A model generated the notes under the pieces. The model searched no databases. It saw only the letters and a program-made list of their open reading frames with translations, and was not told the DNA's origin. A stretch of 64,000 nucleotides of DNA from Flaccisagitta enflata (lineage: Eukaryota > Chaetognatha > Sagittoidea > Aphragmophora), in the NCBI GenBank assembly GCA_965153355.1, contig OZ231126.1:75206001-75270000 (forward strand), written 5' to 3'. How positions within the stretch are numbered: position 1 is the stretch's first letter; the number at the start of each line of letters is the position of its first letter. This document shows, piece by piece, positions 24,357 to 35,159 of this stretch. A program made the translations under genes and the position numbers.

Positions 24357-24525
24357 ATGGCGCGTTTTCGCGTTTCAACTGCGTTTTGGCGCGTTTTAGC
24401 GCTGTCAACTTCACTCTGCGCCAGCGTCACCAACTACGCCATCGTGTTCAGCATTGCGCCACAAATGGCGAGAACATTCGGAGTGCAAGAGCAAGATGTA
24501 GGCTTGGTCGGAGGAGTACTGACAG
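24357..24525 (+). CDS. MFS transporter exon 1 (start, TM1, start of TM2)
   Basis: ATG at 24357 opens MARFRVSTAFWRVLALSTSL; TM1 runs to VFSIAPQMARTF, and DVGLVGGVLTG begins TM2. The donor is ACAG|GTAGAG (phase 1). This ATG is chosen because it directly precedes TM1 as is usual for the family, and no upstream in-frame conserved sequence was seen. Confidence 0.75.
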
Positions 24526-24569
24526 GTAGAGAAACAAGCCCGATCAGGCAACGATGCGTCCAGACTGTG

Positions 24570-24722
24570 TCTCTGCATCCTCGCGGCTTAAAACTACCGA
24601 AAACTGCGATTTTCAAGGAGGCATAACGGACGGACGGACGGACGGACCAACCGACGGACGGACGGACCGACGGAGGGACGGACGGACGGACAGACCCTCT
24701 TATAGAGATGCGAGGATTCATC
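24570..24722. repeat. hairpin-ended element, AGATG subfamily (intron 1)
   Basis: A GGACGGACGGAC array (24628-24692), then CCCTCTTATAG and the imperfect hairpin AGATGCGAGGATTCATCT. The opposite end has GCATCCTCGCGGC. It lies 45 bases inside intron 1. Confidence 0.75.
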
Positions 24723-24723
24723 T

Positions 24724-24725
<2 letters not shown>

Positions 24726-24812
<87 letters not shown>
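24726..24812. repeat. (GA)n microsatellite
   Basis: About 43 GA units directly after the hairpin element. Confidence 0.97.
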
Positions 24813-24813
<1 letters not shown>

Positions 24814-25159
24814 GGTCCATCAGTCGGTGCCACCAACTCGGTGTGTCGGTCAGTCAGAAACATTATAGAAATATAGAGAAAAAAAAGATAGAGAAGAAAA
24901 AGAAATATGTTGAAGAGACTATGAATTTGAATCTATTATAAGCGTAATTCCGTAAGTAGCGGGTTTGTTAGAGCACTTACACACAGGGTTGTTTCTAAAT
25001 CTGGAATGATAGGCACTCTGTCCATGGCGCATGACCTAAAAACAAGTGACATGAGGGTCACAATATCGTTGCGGAAGGGTGAGCGGGGGCAGCCAACCCC
25101 AGCCTCGCTAGCACACACTAACATACCCACACACATTCAGCCAACCCAGCTGCAGCATC

Positions 25160-25294
25160 GTAAAATGCAGGTTTCTCGCGTTTTCAACTCGAGCGTGACG
25201 GACGGACCGACCAACGGACGGACGGACGGACGGACAGATGGACGGACGGACGGACGGACAAAGCCTCTTATAGAGTTGCGTGTCCGCAATTAAA
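25160..25294. repeat. hairpin-ended element, AGTTG subfamily (intron 1)
   Basis: CGTTTTCAACTCGAGCGTGA, then (GGAC)n, AAGCCTCTTATAG and the hairpin AGTTGCGTGTCCGCAATT. It shares its ends with 47612-47757. Confidence 0.75.
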
Positions 25295-25980
25295 AAATAT
25301 TAAATCACGTATTGAAGGATTTATCTCTATGATTCAGTCTATAACTGATGTCACTAAGTGTGGACATATTTCTTTTAGTTGGCCGGCGAATTTAAAATCT
25401 TGCTTAGTGTACTAACTTCGAGATTAAAATGTTTCCAGCTTCAAATCCAGTTCATTTATTGACTAAGCATTACACATCAGTTGAATCTAAATTGATCAGT
25501 ATTTAATATGGGCTTCCTCTAAATTTTGGCCACCACTTACTGGAGATGCACTTCAAAGTGCCGCAGGAGGCACTTTGGAAGAGATAGTGTTCAAGACTTT
25601 TTGCACAATCTGGTATTTTTTTCGTCCTTACTTCGACTTACTATAACAATTTGGTTACACTAAAACAAACAAAAAGATGCCTCTACATTTTGGTCATCAA
25701 TTTTTACCAGATTCATCAAAAAAACCAATAAGTTATGATCATTTAAATGGAAATTATTACCTGAAACAAAAGCTAAGATAAGAATACTTCAAAAGAGAGT
25801 ATTTCATTATAAGTAAAATAATTTCTGAACCAATAGAGCTAGAGAGATGCGGTTTGCGCAGCTTGCTCGGAAATTTGAAGAGCTTTAATTTTGTCACCAA
25901 TTTTCCTATATTAAGATGTATATTATCTAGGAGTAATAGATCAAAACGTGCGGAAACATTCTTATTTCCAAAATAGCATA

Positions 25981-26156
25981 CAGTAGGACCCCGCCTCATC
26001 GGTCCCATTGTGACTGAAGATTTTTCACCTTCATCTCAGGGTAACCTTTGAAGAAAGGTGAAATCACATTAATAACTACTATTTGGGACCTAAAAATGTT
26101 GACATTTATTGATGGGTAACCTTTAAAGGCGAGGCTGTTATTGCGGGGTTCCACTG
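25981..26156. mobile_element. pogo/Tc1-mariner-type MITE with TA duplication
   Basis: A 176-bp element begins CAGTAGGACCCCGCC and ends GCGGGGTTCCACTG, with TA on both sides (25979-25980, 26157-26158). CAGTGGAACCCC-type ends with TA duplication are typical of pogo-like MITEs. Its right end is only 13 bases before the acceptor of MFS exon 2, so part of that acceptor's upstream context comes from the MITE. Confidence 0.75.
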
Positions 26157-26171
26157 TATTTGTTGTTAAAG

Positions 26172-26384
26172 GCGGGTACTACGTCGGCGGCACATTTTCC
26201 AATTTATGTTGGGGCTTCATCTCGGATCGATGTGGTCGTCGATTTCCCCTTCTCTTGTCCCTCCTCCTCATCATCGCCTCGTGTTTGGGCTTCGTGACGT
26301 CGCAATCGCTGGCGGCGGCGTTGACATGGCGCATCGCCAGCGGGCTCGTCGATGGCGTCAGAACCATCACACGCGCCGCGATAG
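26172..26384 (+). CDS. MFS transporter exon 2 (TM2-TM4, motif A)
   Basis: Phase 1 joining gives TG|GYYVGGTFSNLCWGFISD, then RCGRRFPLLLSLL (TM3) and LTWRIASGLVDGVRTITRAA (TM4). The acceptor TTGTTAAAG has a weak pyrimidine tract. The donor ATAG|GTCATA departs from consensus after GT, but the join to GGGACATTTCC restores family-like AIGDIS. Confidence 0.75.
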
Positions 26385-26680
26385 GTCATAGTGACCAAGA
26401 CAAAAAGTTTGTTTTGCTTTGTATTAATAACAAATACACAAAAATTGATTTTTGAACTAAATAACAAAGACTCAAACAATGATTTTTGGTCTTAATGACA
26501 AAGACACAAATTTCGGTTTCTAGTCTTTATTAAAGATCTTCATTGGTCATCTTTTTTTATTTAATATGGGTAAAACTATTATACTGCTTCTAAATGCAAA
26601 AATTGTTTTCATCTCTATAAACATGGCCACATTCTTAGTATGCATTTAGAATTTGGCCATGTTTTTGAAAGTGCCAATTT

Positions 26681-26893
26681 ATAGTCGCGTGCACGTGACT
26701 ACACCCCGCTTTGTCCGTCTGTCCGTCAGTCAGTTGGTCGGTCTCTCGGTCCGTCACACTTTTACTTTTTTATCAATTCCATTTCTTTAAGTCATTTAAA
26801 GTCATACTGAGTCATTCTAAGTTAGTCTAAGTCATTCTAAGTCATTCTAAGTCAATCTGTAAGTCTCGCACGCGACTTATAGGTGTTGGCCTT
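26681..26893. repeat. complete hairpin-ended element with AAGTCATTCT body
   Basis: Hairpin AGTCGCGTGCACGTGACT, CTACACCCCGCTTTGTCC-type sequence, a GTCC array, a body of AAGTCATTCT repeats, then TAAGTCTCGCACGCGACTTA and TAGGTGTTGGCCTTGTT. Colinear with 34590-34808 throughout. Lies in MFS intron 2. Confidence 0.8.
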
Positions 26894-27122
26894 GTTTTAG
26901 CAAAATTATGATTTCACTCTAGATTCTAGAGTCTAGAAATGTCATATTGCAAAAATAAATTTGTTTTACTGTTTTTTTGTTTGTTTTTTTTTTTTTTTCT
27001 TTTTTTTTTCTTAGGCATTTATACCCATGTTTACTGCAGACATATTTACTACGGACATTTCAATGATTTTCTATGCAAACATATTATGAGAATATACTGG
27101 CTATCATTTCTTTTAATTTTAG

Positions 27123-28088
27123 GGGACATTTCCCGCGACGACGGCGACGTGGAAGAAGAAGAAGAAGAAGAAGAAGAAGAAGAAGAAGAAGAAGAAGAAG
27201 AAGAAGAAGAAGAAGAAGAAGAAGAAGATGAAAAAGAAGAAGAAGAAGAAGAAGAAGAAGAAGCAATTGGTGCCGTTGCTGCCACTTCCACTGCAGGCGC
27301 GTTTCTAGTCACAATCGAAGAAGAAGAAGAAGAAGAAGAAGAAGAAGAAGAAGAAGAAGAAGAAGAAGAAGAAGAAGAAGAAGAAGAAGAAGAAGAAGAA
27401 GAAGAAGAGGGAGAAGAAGAAGAAGAAGATGAAGCAACTGTCGCCGTTGCTGCCACTACCACTGCAGGCGCGTTTCTAGTCACAATCAATCGCATTTTGA
27501 ACGGGCCACTCGGCCGCTCGCTATGTTTGTTCACTCGTACCCCTCACTCCGCTCACTCGCTCTGCAGCGCTACGCTCACTTTGCATGTTCACTCCGTTCA
27601 CGGGCTGGCTCACTCCCTCATGGGACAGTTGAAATTCATGAACATATGTTCACGTTGTAAACGCGTTCAACGGGAAGATGCGCGTTTTTGACAGTCACTA
27701 GAAACACGCCCTACCATTGCCTCATCCCCTGTCGATGCTACTGCAGAGGTTGGCGCCGAATCTGGCGTGAGGGGCAATAACGCCAACAAATATGACGCCA
27801 ACAAATATGACGCCAACAAATATGACGCCAACAAATATGACGCCACCCAATATGACGCCAACAAATATGACGCCAACAAATATGACGCCAACCATGATGA
27901 CGCCACCCAATATGACGCCAACCAATATGACGCCAACCAATATGACGCCAACAAATATGACGCCAACAACTATGACACTGACGATGCCAAACAATCAAAG
28001 TCGTCCGCAAACCGACACATGGCGGCGCTTTTTGTCGGAGCTCAACTCGGATTTTTCGCCGGCCCAATCACAGCCGGACAAATGGCAG
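27123..28088 (+). CDS. MFS transporter exon 3 (loop 4-5, TM5) with MITE and stop
   Basis: Acceptor TTTTAATTTTAG; opens GDISRDDGDVEEEE. Two long poly-Glu tracts each precede a near-identical segment (VAATSTAGAFLVTI and VAATTTAGAFLVTI), indicating tandem duplication. A MITE (27466-27712) brings TGA at 27689. The same frame resumes after it (PTIASSPVDATAEVGAESGV), runs through Asn-Lys-Tyr-Asp-Ala repeats and ends in TM5 (MAALFVGAQLGFFAGPITAG). Donor GCAG|GTGAGG, phase 1. Either the MITE region is spliced out or the allele is dead. Confidence 0.6.
27466..27712. mobile_element. MITE family M inside an MFS exon
   Basis: Starts AGGCGCGTTTCTAGTCAC and ends GTCACTAGAAACACGCCCT (inverted). The interior matches 35813-36071 in reverse: GGGCCACTCGGCCGCTCGCT, TTGAAATTCATGAACATATG. 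The flanking coding frame is the same on both sides. Confidence 0.8.
27767..27975 (+). repeat. 15-bp coding minisatellite (AACAAATATGACGCC)n
   Basis: About 13 units encode Asn-Lys/Gln-Tyr-Asp-Ala repeats in the loop before TM5. Variation is by substitution only (AAC/ACC, AAA/CAA), so the frame is kept. Confidence 0.9.
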
Positions 28089-28990
28089 GTGAGGATGAGG
28101 ATGAGGATGAGGTTAGGTCGAGGTGTTGTTGAGTTGAGGTTGAGGTGAGGATAAGGTAAAGGTAGGTTAGGATAAGGTGAGGTAAGGTGAGGTCGGGTTA
28201 AGATGAGGTGAGGTGAGGATGAGGTGAGGTGAGTAAGAGGTGACGATGAGGTGATGATGGTGTGAGGTGAGGTGATGATGAGATTAGGTAAGGTAAAATG
28301 AGGATGAGGATGAGGTGAGGATGAAGTTAGGATGAAGTGAGAATGAGTTGAGGATGAGGTGAGGATGAGGTGAGTATGAGGTGAGGGTTAGGATGAGGTG
28401 AGTATGAGGTGAGGGTGAGGATGAGGTGAAGGGAAGTGAGGATGAGGTCAGGATGAGGTGAAGGTAGGTGAGGATGAGATTTAGTTAGGTGAGGTAAGGT
28501 TGAGATGAGGTGAGGTTGAGGTGGGGTGAGTAAGATCATAAGATGTGAGGATGAAGTGAGGTGAGGTGAAGATGAGGATAAGATGAGGTAAGGTACTTTG
28601 AGGATAGGGGCGGTTGAGGTGAGGAAAAGCGAGGATTAGGTGAGGATGAGGTGAGGATGGTGAGGATGAGGTGAGGATGAAGTGAGGATGAGGTGAGGAG
28701 GATGTGAGGTGAGCTGAGGATGAGGATGTGATGAGGTGAGGTAAATTGAGGATGAGGTGAGGATGAGGTGAGGATGAGAAAAGGATGAGGTAAGGACGAG
28801 GTGAAGATGAGGTGAGGATTAGGCGAAGTGACGTGAGAATGAGGTAAGGATAAGGTGATGATGAGGTGAGGGTGAGGATAAGTTGAAGATGAGTTGAGGA
28901 TTAGGTGAGTTGAGGCGCGCTGAGGTTAGGTGAAGACAAGGTGAGATAAGGTGAGGATGAGGTGAGGATGAGGTGAGGTGAGGTCATTGT
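28089..28990. repeat. GAGGTGAGGAT minisatellite at the intron-3 donor
   Basis: The intron begins GTGAGGATGAGGATGAGG and continues for 900 bases as degenerate GGATGAGGTGA repeats. Many repeat units recreate a consensus-like donor (G|GTGAGG). Confidence 0.9.
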
Positions 28991-29057
28991 GATTTAAGAA
29001 TGCAATGAGGAATCAAAGAAGTTGATCACTTCATTACTTGGTCAGTCTCCTTTTGAG

Positions 29058-30135
29058 CTGCGGCCCCAAAGGGATCAATGATGTATGCTTTCACACGTAT
29101 GGGGAATTTTTTCCCTCTCCTCCATCCGTCCACCCCTCTTGACTCAATCCTAGCCTCAAGTCCCAAATCCCAGCCTCAAGGCCTATATCCAAGCTTTGAG
29201 GCCTAAATCTCAGTCTCAAGGCCCAAATCCCAGCCTCAAGGCCCAAATCCTAGCCTTAGGATCCAAATCCCGGCCATGATGCCCAAACCCCACCCTCAAG
29301 GCCCAAATTTCAGTCTCAAGGCCTAAATCTCAGCCTCAAAGCCCAAGTTTCAACCTTGAGGCCCAAATCCCAGACTTGCGGCCCAAATCCCAGCCCAAAG
29401 GTCAAAATCCCAGTGACAAGGATAAGATCCCAGGCTTCCCAGCCTCTCAGGCCAAAATACCATCTTGGCCATAAATATAAGCACAGTAGGTGTATAAGTT
29501 GATTTATTGGCTAGAAGTGAGCAGCAAACATATCAGACTGCATCTAATATTAGTAGTATAACCATGTTGGGCAACCACTGCCGCCTGCATTCACTTTGGC
29601 ATTGACTCGTAGAGAGACTGGAGGTACTCTGGAGTGATGTTGTTTCAAACCATCTATGCAATTCATTTCAGGCCTGCTTTCCATATTGATGTGGGCTAAC
29701 CCTAGACAAGCTTAACTCGTCGATCTTAAAGTATATCTGTGGCAGTGTGCCAGTGCACCATTCTCCATAACTAAGAAAAATTTGCCACACTTGCAAAAGG
29801 CAAATGTTTTATTCATTTAGCTTTCATTTCTAAATGAATAAAGACACATTTCTAAACAAATAAAGACACATTTCTAAACAAATAAAGACACAGGGACCAG
29901 CTTGGTCTCATTTGATGGACTTTTTGAAGATGCAAATTTTGAGAAAAAAGAATCATCACTCTGCTATTAGAATTGAGCGAGTTATGACACTTTAAAGCTG
30001 TGCTTATATTTATGGCCAAGATGGTACAGCATTGAGGATCTAATCCAAATTGCCAGAAGGACGAGAAGGAGAAAGTTCCCAATATGTGTGAAACATAGGT
30101 CATCGTCCCCTTTGGGGCCGCTGCTCTGCTCCCCT
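29058..30135. mobile_element. TIR element with CCCAAATCCCAGCCTCAAGG body, copy 2, carrying a nested MITE
   Basis: Left end GCGGCCCCAAAGGGATCAAT and CTTTCACACGTATGGGGAA; right end TTCCCAATATGTGTGAAA and GTCCCCTTTGGGGCCGC. The body of 20-bp repeats (29150-29440) is interrupted by the CCATCTTGGCC element at 29460-30024. Confidence 0.75.
29460..30024. mobile_element. nested MITE, TIR CCATCTTGGCCATAAATATA
   Basis: Second copy of the 4591-5146 element, inverted relative to it. Near-perfect ends CCATCTTGGCCATAAATATA and TATATTTATGGCCAAGATGG, with TA on each side. Confidence 0.85.
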
Positions 30136-30189
30136 CCCTCAACTATTTTCTTTTAGGAATTTTTGAGTTTATATAACTTACTGCTCCTG

Positions 30190-30335
30190 CCCAGATGACC
30201 TAGTGACATTTATCCATCACTGCCCCTGCCTACCAGCACGCGACTTGGGCAGCCGTATATCTGGAGCCTTTAAATACATTTTTCCTTCACTGCCCCTGCC
30301 TACCCGCACGTAACTTGGGCCACCGTGTATCTGGA
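30190..30335. repeat. two 70-bp tandem units (CACTGCCCCTGCCTACC)
   Basis: CACTGCCCCTGCCTACCAGC...CTGGAGCCTTT occurs twice. Related CTGCCCCTGCCCACC words recur near 48230, 48980 and 58880. Confidence 0.75.
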
Positions 30336-30400
30336 GCCTTTCTTTGGCGAATTCCACAATAACAAATGTTTCATCATCAGTATGTCAATTGACTACTCAG

Positions 30401-30713
30401 GCTTAAACGGTCACATTGAACGTACGCGCATGTTTCCATTCCTTCTTTGCGGCGTGTTGCCTGTGGGACTTTTGGTGGTCAGCTTCGGACTCGTCTTTTT
30501 TGGCGTAAAAAGATTCAACATGAATAAAACCCAAGACAGTAATATCAACAATGAAACGAGCGAGAACAACAGTGAAAATAACAACAGCGACCAAAACCAT
30601 AGTAAAATCAAAACTAACAACAAAAACAGCACCAACAACCAAGAGCACGAAAAGATACCGCTCCTAATTGACAGCCAGGGTACCTGTAACGACAATGACA
30701 AAATGAGATGCAA

Positions 30714-30770
<57 letters not shown>

Positions 30771-31336
30771 GGGCAAAACAACAGCACCAGCAACAGCAGC
30801 AAAACAACAACAACAACAGCAACAACAACAACAACAACAACAACATACAACAAAGACAACAACAACACCAGCAACAACAACAAAGACAACAACAACAATA
30901 TATAACAACAACAACAACAACAACAGCAACAACAGCAACAACAACAACAACAACAGCAATCAATAACGAACAATAACAATAACAACAACAACAACAACAA
31001 CAGTCAGAAGGGTGGAGAAACTTCCACTTCCTTCTCATCTTCTTCTTCCTCCTCCACCTCCTCCACCTCCTCCTCCTCCTCCTCCTCCTCTTTTGGCAAC
31101 CGCCGATTCACCAAGTCCCTCATTCTTCTCATCGCTGTCAACGCCTTCTTCTCCTTCACGTTTCTCGGCGTTCGCGACGCGGTGACGTTATGGGCGGGCG
31201 TGGCTCCGACTTCCGGCGGTTTGGGGATGACGCCGTCGCAACTCGGCATCGTTTCCGGTTTGGCGAATGTCCCCAGCGCCATTTTCGCGTTTTTCATCGT
31301 GCCTTTTATCAACGACAAGCTGGGAAGTCGCAAAAG
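30401..31336 (+). CDS. MFS transporter exon 4 (TM6-TM8, N/Q-rich loop)
   Basis: Phase 1 joining at TACTCAG|GC gives GLNGHIERTRMFPFLL and TM6 (VLPVGLLVVSFGLVFFGV). A long hydrophilic central loop follows, rich in Asn and Gln, encoded by CAA repeats. In that tract (30906-30963) the frame must slip once to reach QKGGETSTSF, a Ser-rich stretch, TM7 (LILLIAVNAFFSFTFLGV) and TM8 (GIVSGLANVPSAIFAFFIVP). Donor AAAG|GTGGGG, phase 2. The slip may be a real microsatellite change or a sequence error. Confidence 0.65.
30710..31005. repeat. (CAA)n-rich coding microsatellite
   Basis: CAA/AAC repeats with CAG and ACA interruptions inside the central loop of the transporter. They are read as Asn, Gln or Thr depending on frame. 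Confidence 0.92.
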
Positions 31337-31352
31337 GTGGGGAGAAGGCATT

Positions 31353-31425
31353 TCTAGATGCATCTTGATGTATCTCTATAAGAGGCTGTGGGTCCGTTGC
31401 CGTTGGTTGGTTGGTCCGTCACGCA
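31353..31425. repeat. hairpin-ended element terminus, AGATG subfamily
   Basis: AGATGCATCTTGATGTATCT (9-bp stem with one wobble), CTATAAGAGGC, then a GGTTGGTTGGTCC array. It begins 17 bases after the intron-4 donor. Confidence 0.7.
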
Positions 31426-31429
31426 AACC

Positions 31430-32400
31430 ATTAGATCGCAAAGTCCAAGGCTCTTCCTTCCAAAAAGCAGCAGTTTTTCATAAAAGTGCTTGAATTAGAC
31501 TTTTTTTTCTTCTTCTAAGCAGCATTATGCTAGCTGGTTAGGTTTATTTGAGATTCCTTGCTTCGTATCTTAGAGTTTTAGCCATCAGAATCAATTTGAC
31601 GCAGAGTGATAGCCGTGCAAAATTAAGTGACATTTTAGAAAAGTTCACCTTTGATTTTCAGATAGATCCATGATTTTGAAGGTTCCTTCATGACCAATCA
31701 CAATCATTGCTTCATTTTTCATCACAGACATGGGGGAACTCAAATATAGGATCCATGAAAGCAGACGTCATGGGAGAAACAATGGCTGATTGCCCATGGC
31801 GGTGCAATTACTCCATCATCTTCATCCTAAACCAACCTTTTTTTTTTCTCTCTTTTTGCATTCAGAAATTTTGACTCATGCACCTTCATTTGAGTATAAC
31901 TCCTGAACAAATAAAGCTACAGATGTGGGATTGCGCTCAAAAGAAAGCCCTTGAAAAAATCTTAATTTGGTCACCGATAAATCATACCCTGGGTGAACCA
32001 AAAGCTCAAAAATCAGCTATAGATTCTATACTATAGAAAAACTTTTTTCAAATTCGCGTAGTATGCTCTTTCACTCATTCTAACACTTAATCATTCATAC
32101 ATTCAATCATTCATTCATTCATTCATTCATTCATTCAGAGAGGACTCATCGTTGCCCTACTTTATTTTATCAGCTTCCCGCAGAGGCGTTGTACATATAT
32201 GGTACAGAGATAACGGAAGATCATTAAAAACGTAGCTAAACTAAGATATGTTTTTGCGCGTTGTTTCATCATACGCCCAAGTGGCGGAGCCTAAATTCAG
32301 AGTACCAATAGGGCTATAACCTTGAATCACTTTCGCCATTTTTGGGTACTAGTATTTTTGGGTACTAGTATTTTTGGGTACTAGTATACTATCTATAACA
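31430..32400 (+). other. remainder of MFS intron 4
   Basis: Unique AT-rich sequence, a short (ATTC)n at 32095-32138 and three copies of TTTTTGGGTACTAGTA at 32340-32385. No exon seen. Confidence 0.55.
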
Positions 32401-32415
32401 TACTATCTTGTTCAA

Positions 32416-32668
<253 letters not shown>

Positions 32669-32691
32669 AAAAATATCTTCTTTTTTTTCAG

Positions 32692-33053
32692 TGGGATCCT
32701 TGGGTGTTTTTTCGCCGCTGCATTTACACTCATTTTGCCTGTTAGCAAACTAGTACCGGCCCATCAGCGATATTCCTCCAACTGCTAAACCTCCTCCCCC
32801 TCCTCCTTCTCCTCCTCCTCCTACCCCTCGTCAACCGCTCCATGGCATCGAATCATCGTGCTGTGTTTGATCAACGTCGGTGTGACCTCTTCCGCCTTGA
32901 CCACGTGGCAATCTTTGGCGGTGATGATTAATAACGCGTCACCTTCTCCCAAAATGTTGGGCTTTGTCAACGGAATCGCCTCCACCACTTCAATGGCGTC
33001 CAGACTCTTTGGACCCATTGTAGCCGGCGCCGCCATTTCGTACATCGCTGGTT

Positions 33054-33132
<79 letters not shown>

Positions 33133-33388
33133 CTATTACTCCAACAACAACAACAACAACAACAACAACGCCACCGGATGTGGCGGGGACGCGGGAAGCC
33201 TCATCGTGGGAAATACCACCACCAGGGTCGTAGATATCTCAACAACGAAAATCGAGTATCTTCAGAACGATTTCGTATTTTTGTTGTTTGCCTCTTGTTT
33301 CGCAATCATTGGAGCTGTGTTAATGTTTTTGAATGATGATGATGATAATGATGATGAAGATGAAGAAAAAAAAGATACGCGGGGCTAA
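32692..33388 (+). CDS. MFS transporter exon 5 (TM9-TM12, stop)
   Basis: Joins in phase 2 to give GILGCFFAAAFTLILPVSK (TM9). An in-frame TAA at 32786-32788 lies in a Ser-rich loop; the same frame continues to RIIVLCLINVGVTSSALTTW (TM10), LGFVNGIASTTSMASRLFGP (TM11) and DFVFLLFASCFAIIGAVLMF (TM12). A poly-Asn loop lies between TM11 and TM12, and the tail is Asp/Glu-rich with a stop at 33386. No GT-AG pair removes the TAA. Confidence 0.7.
33057..33170 (+). repeat. (AAC)n coding microsatellite
   Basis: Encodes about 35 asparagines in the external loop between TM11 and TM12. Confidence 0.95.
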
Positions 33389-34589
33389 AATATTTTCACA
33401 GACGTGTGGGCAGGGCCGCAGGGGTGTACAATTCCCTTTGAAATTAAAAGACAATTATGCCTTTTCAAAAATTTATGTAAATCTTGGGAGTATATGTATT
33501 TTTTGGGAACAACGTTCTATGTTTGGTGTTTTTTTTTTTTGTTTTTTTTTTCTTTTTATTTGGGGTGTTTTTTCGTATTTTTTTTTTTTTTTTTTTTTTT
33601 TTGTTATTGATTTTTTTTTCACTTTTTCATTTTCTATGCAAACTTATAATTGCAATCAGCCTCATGTCCATGGACAAAATAGAAATTTGGTGAAAATTAT
33701 AAGTTCATTTACTTTATTCCTTCAGCAATAGTTCAGTTTTTTGCAAGCTTGCTAAATGGATGCCAATCTTGCATTTAAAATTTCGCACTCAGTGTCATGC
33801 TTCATATATTCATGAATTTCGACGGTCCCAAGAGGGAGTGAGCGAAGTGAGTGAGTGTGCCCTTGAACGAGGCAAGTGAGCGAAGCGAGCGGAGTGGAGC
33901 AGAGCGCTGTAGAGCAAGTGAGCAGAGTGAGCGGTGCGAGCAAACGAACGTAGCGAGCGACCGAGTGGCCCATTAAAAACGCTATTGTCTCTGACTAGAA
34001 ATGCACCCTTCATCTCATCTTTACATTTTACTACCTAGGAAAAAAGTTTGGCGATATCGCCTAACAAGGATATCTCTGTGTCCAAAAATACAAGAAATTT
34101 TTTTCAAAAAGAAAAAATATATTTATTTTAAAAAATCGTAAAATGAGTCCCATTTGGTCTCTGTAAATCAAACTGTTTCAAAATGGCAAGTAAAAGAATA
34201 GGATTTTTTCAAAAAAACAGCAAAAATATTTATGAAAGATACATAAGAGAATTTAGATGCCACTTTAACTTAAAATATTTCAGCTTCTAGATAACCTAGA
34301 AACTTTTTGAAAGACAAGAAGATCTATATTCAAAAATCTATAAGATGAGCCCAACATAGTTCCTGTGGCCTAATTCATTAAGAAATGGCAAACAAAAAGA
34401 TAAAAGAATGTTGACTAAGAAGCTCAATTCATCAAAAACATTTTTATATTGATTATGATACTCGAGTAACAACAGGTTACAAATTGATTTTTTTTTACAT
34501 AAACCTGAGGCAGTATGTACAAAAAAAATTTAGTTGGTATATTTACGTTTCTGGTATTACAACATGATTTTTTTTTCAATCAATCTTTT
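33389..34589. other. downstream of MFS gene, mostly non-coding
   Basis: Poly-T tracts at 33530-33605, family M copy at 33790-34012, and otherwise AT-rich sequence. Confidence 0.55.
33790..34012. mobile_element. MITE family M, minus copy
   Basis: CATGAATTTCGACGGTCCCA, GAGCGAAGCGAGCGGAGTGG, AACGTAGCGAGCGACCGAGT and a terminal GACTAGAAATGCACCCT match 35813-36071. The left terminus is lost. Confidence 0.75.
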
Positions 34590-34808
34590 TTGTCGCATGC
34601 ACGCGACTCTACACCACACTTTGTCCATCCGTCTGTTGGTTGGTTGGATTGGTCTGTTGGTCCATCACACTTTTACTTTTTATATCAATTTTATTCCCTT
34701 AAGTCATTTTAAGTCATTTCCGAGTATACTAAGTCATTCTAAGTCATTCTAAGTCATGCTAAGTCATTCTGTAAGTCTCGCACGCGACTTATAGGTGTTG
34801 GCCTTGTT
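34590..34808. repeat. complete hairpin-ended element with AAGTCATTCT body
   Basis: GTCGCATGCACGCGACTCTA, GTTGGTTGG array, AAGTCATTCT body, TAAGTCTCGCACGCGACTTA and TAGGTGTTGGCCTTGTT. Colinear with 26681-26893. Confidence 0.8.
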
Positions 34809-35159
34809 TTTTCTAGGGGTCGCCAAACTTTTTTCCTAGATAGTAGTGGGTCATATTGGCCAGTGTCCGCCATATATGTGAGTTTAAAAGGGTTTTCCGC
34901 GTCTTTGGCATCTGGATAGGAAGCCAACTTTTGAAAGCCTTAGGCGGGTTCGGCAGTGATTTTTGCGCGATAGTAATAATAGGTGTTCAAATAAAACCTG
35001 TATGTAGTTATAAGTTTACAAGCCCAGGCGGGCAACTCGATGCGTCATCTGTGTGATATCAGAAGAGGCATAATGGACCAACGGACGGAGGGAGGGATGG
35101 CCGGACGGACGGACGGTCGGACGGACAGTCGGACAAACGAACAACAGGAGAATATTTCT

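Noticed and set aside
32786-32788. TAA read as an amino acid (altered genetic code)
   Set aside because: A code change would not explain the frame slip in exon 4, and the oxygenase gene ends at a normal TGA with no internal TAA or TAG.
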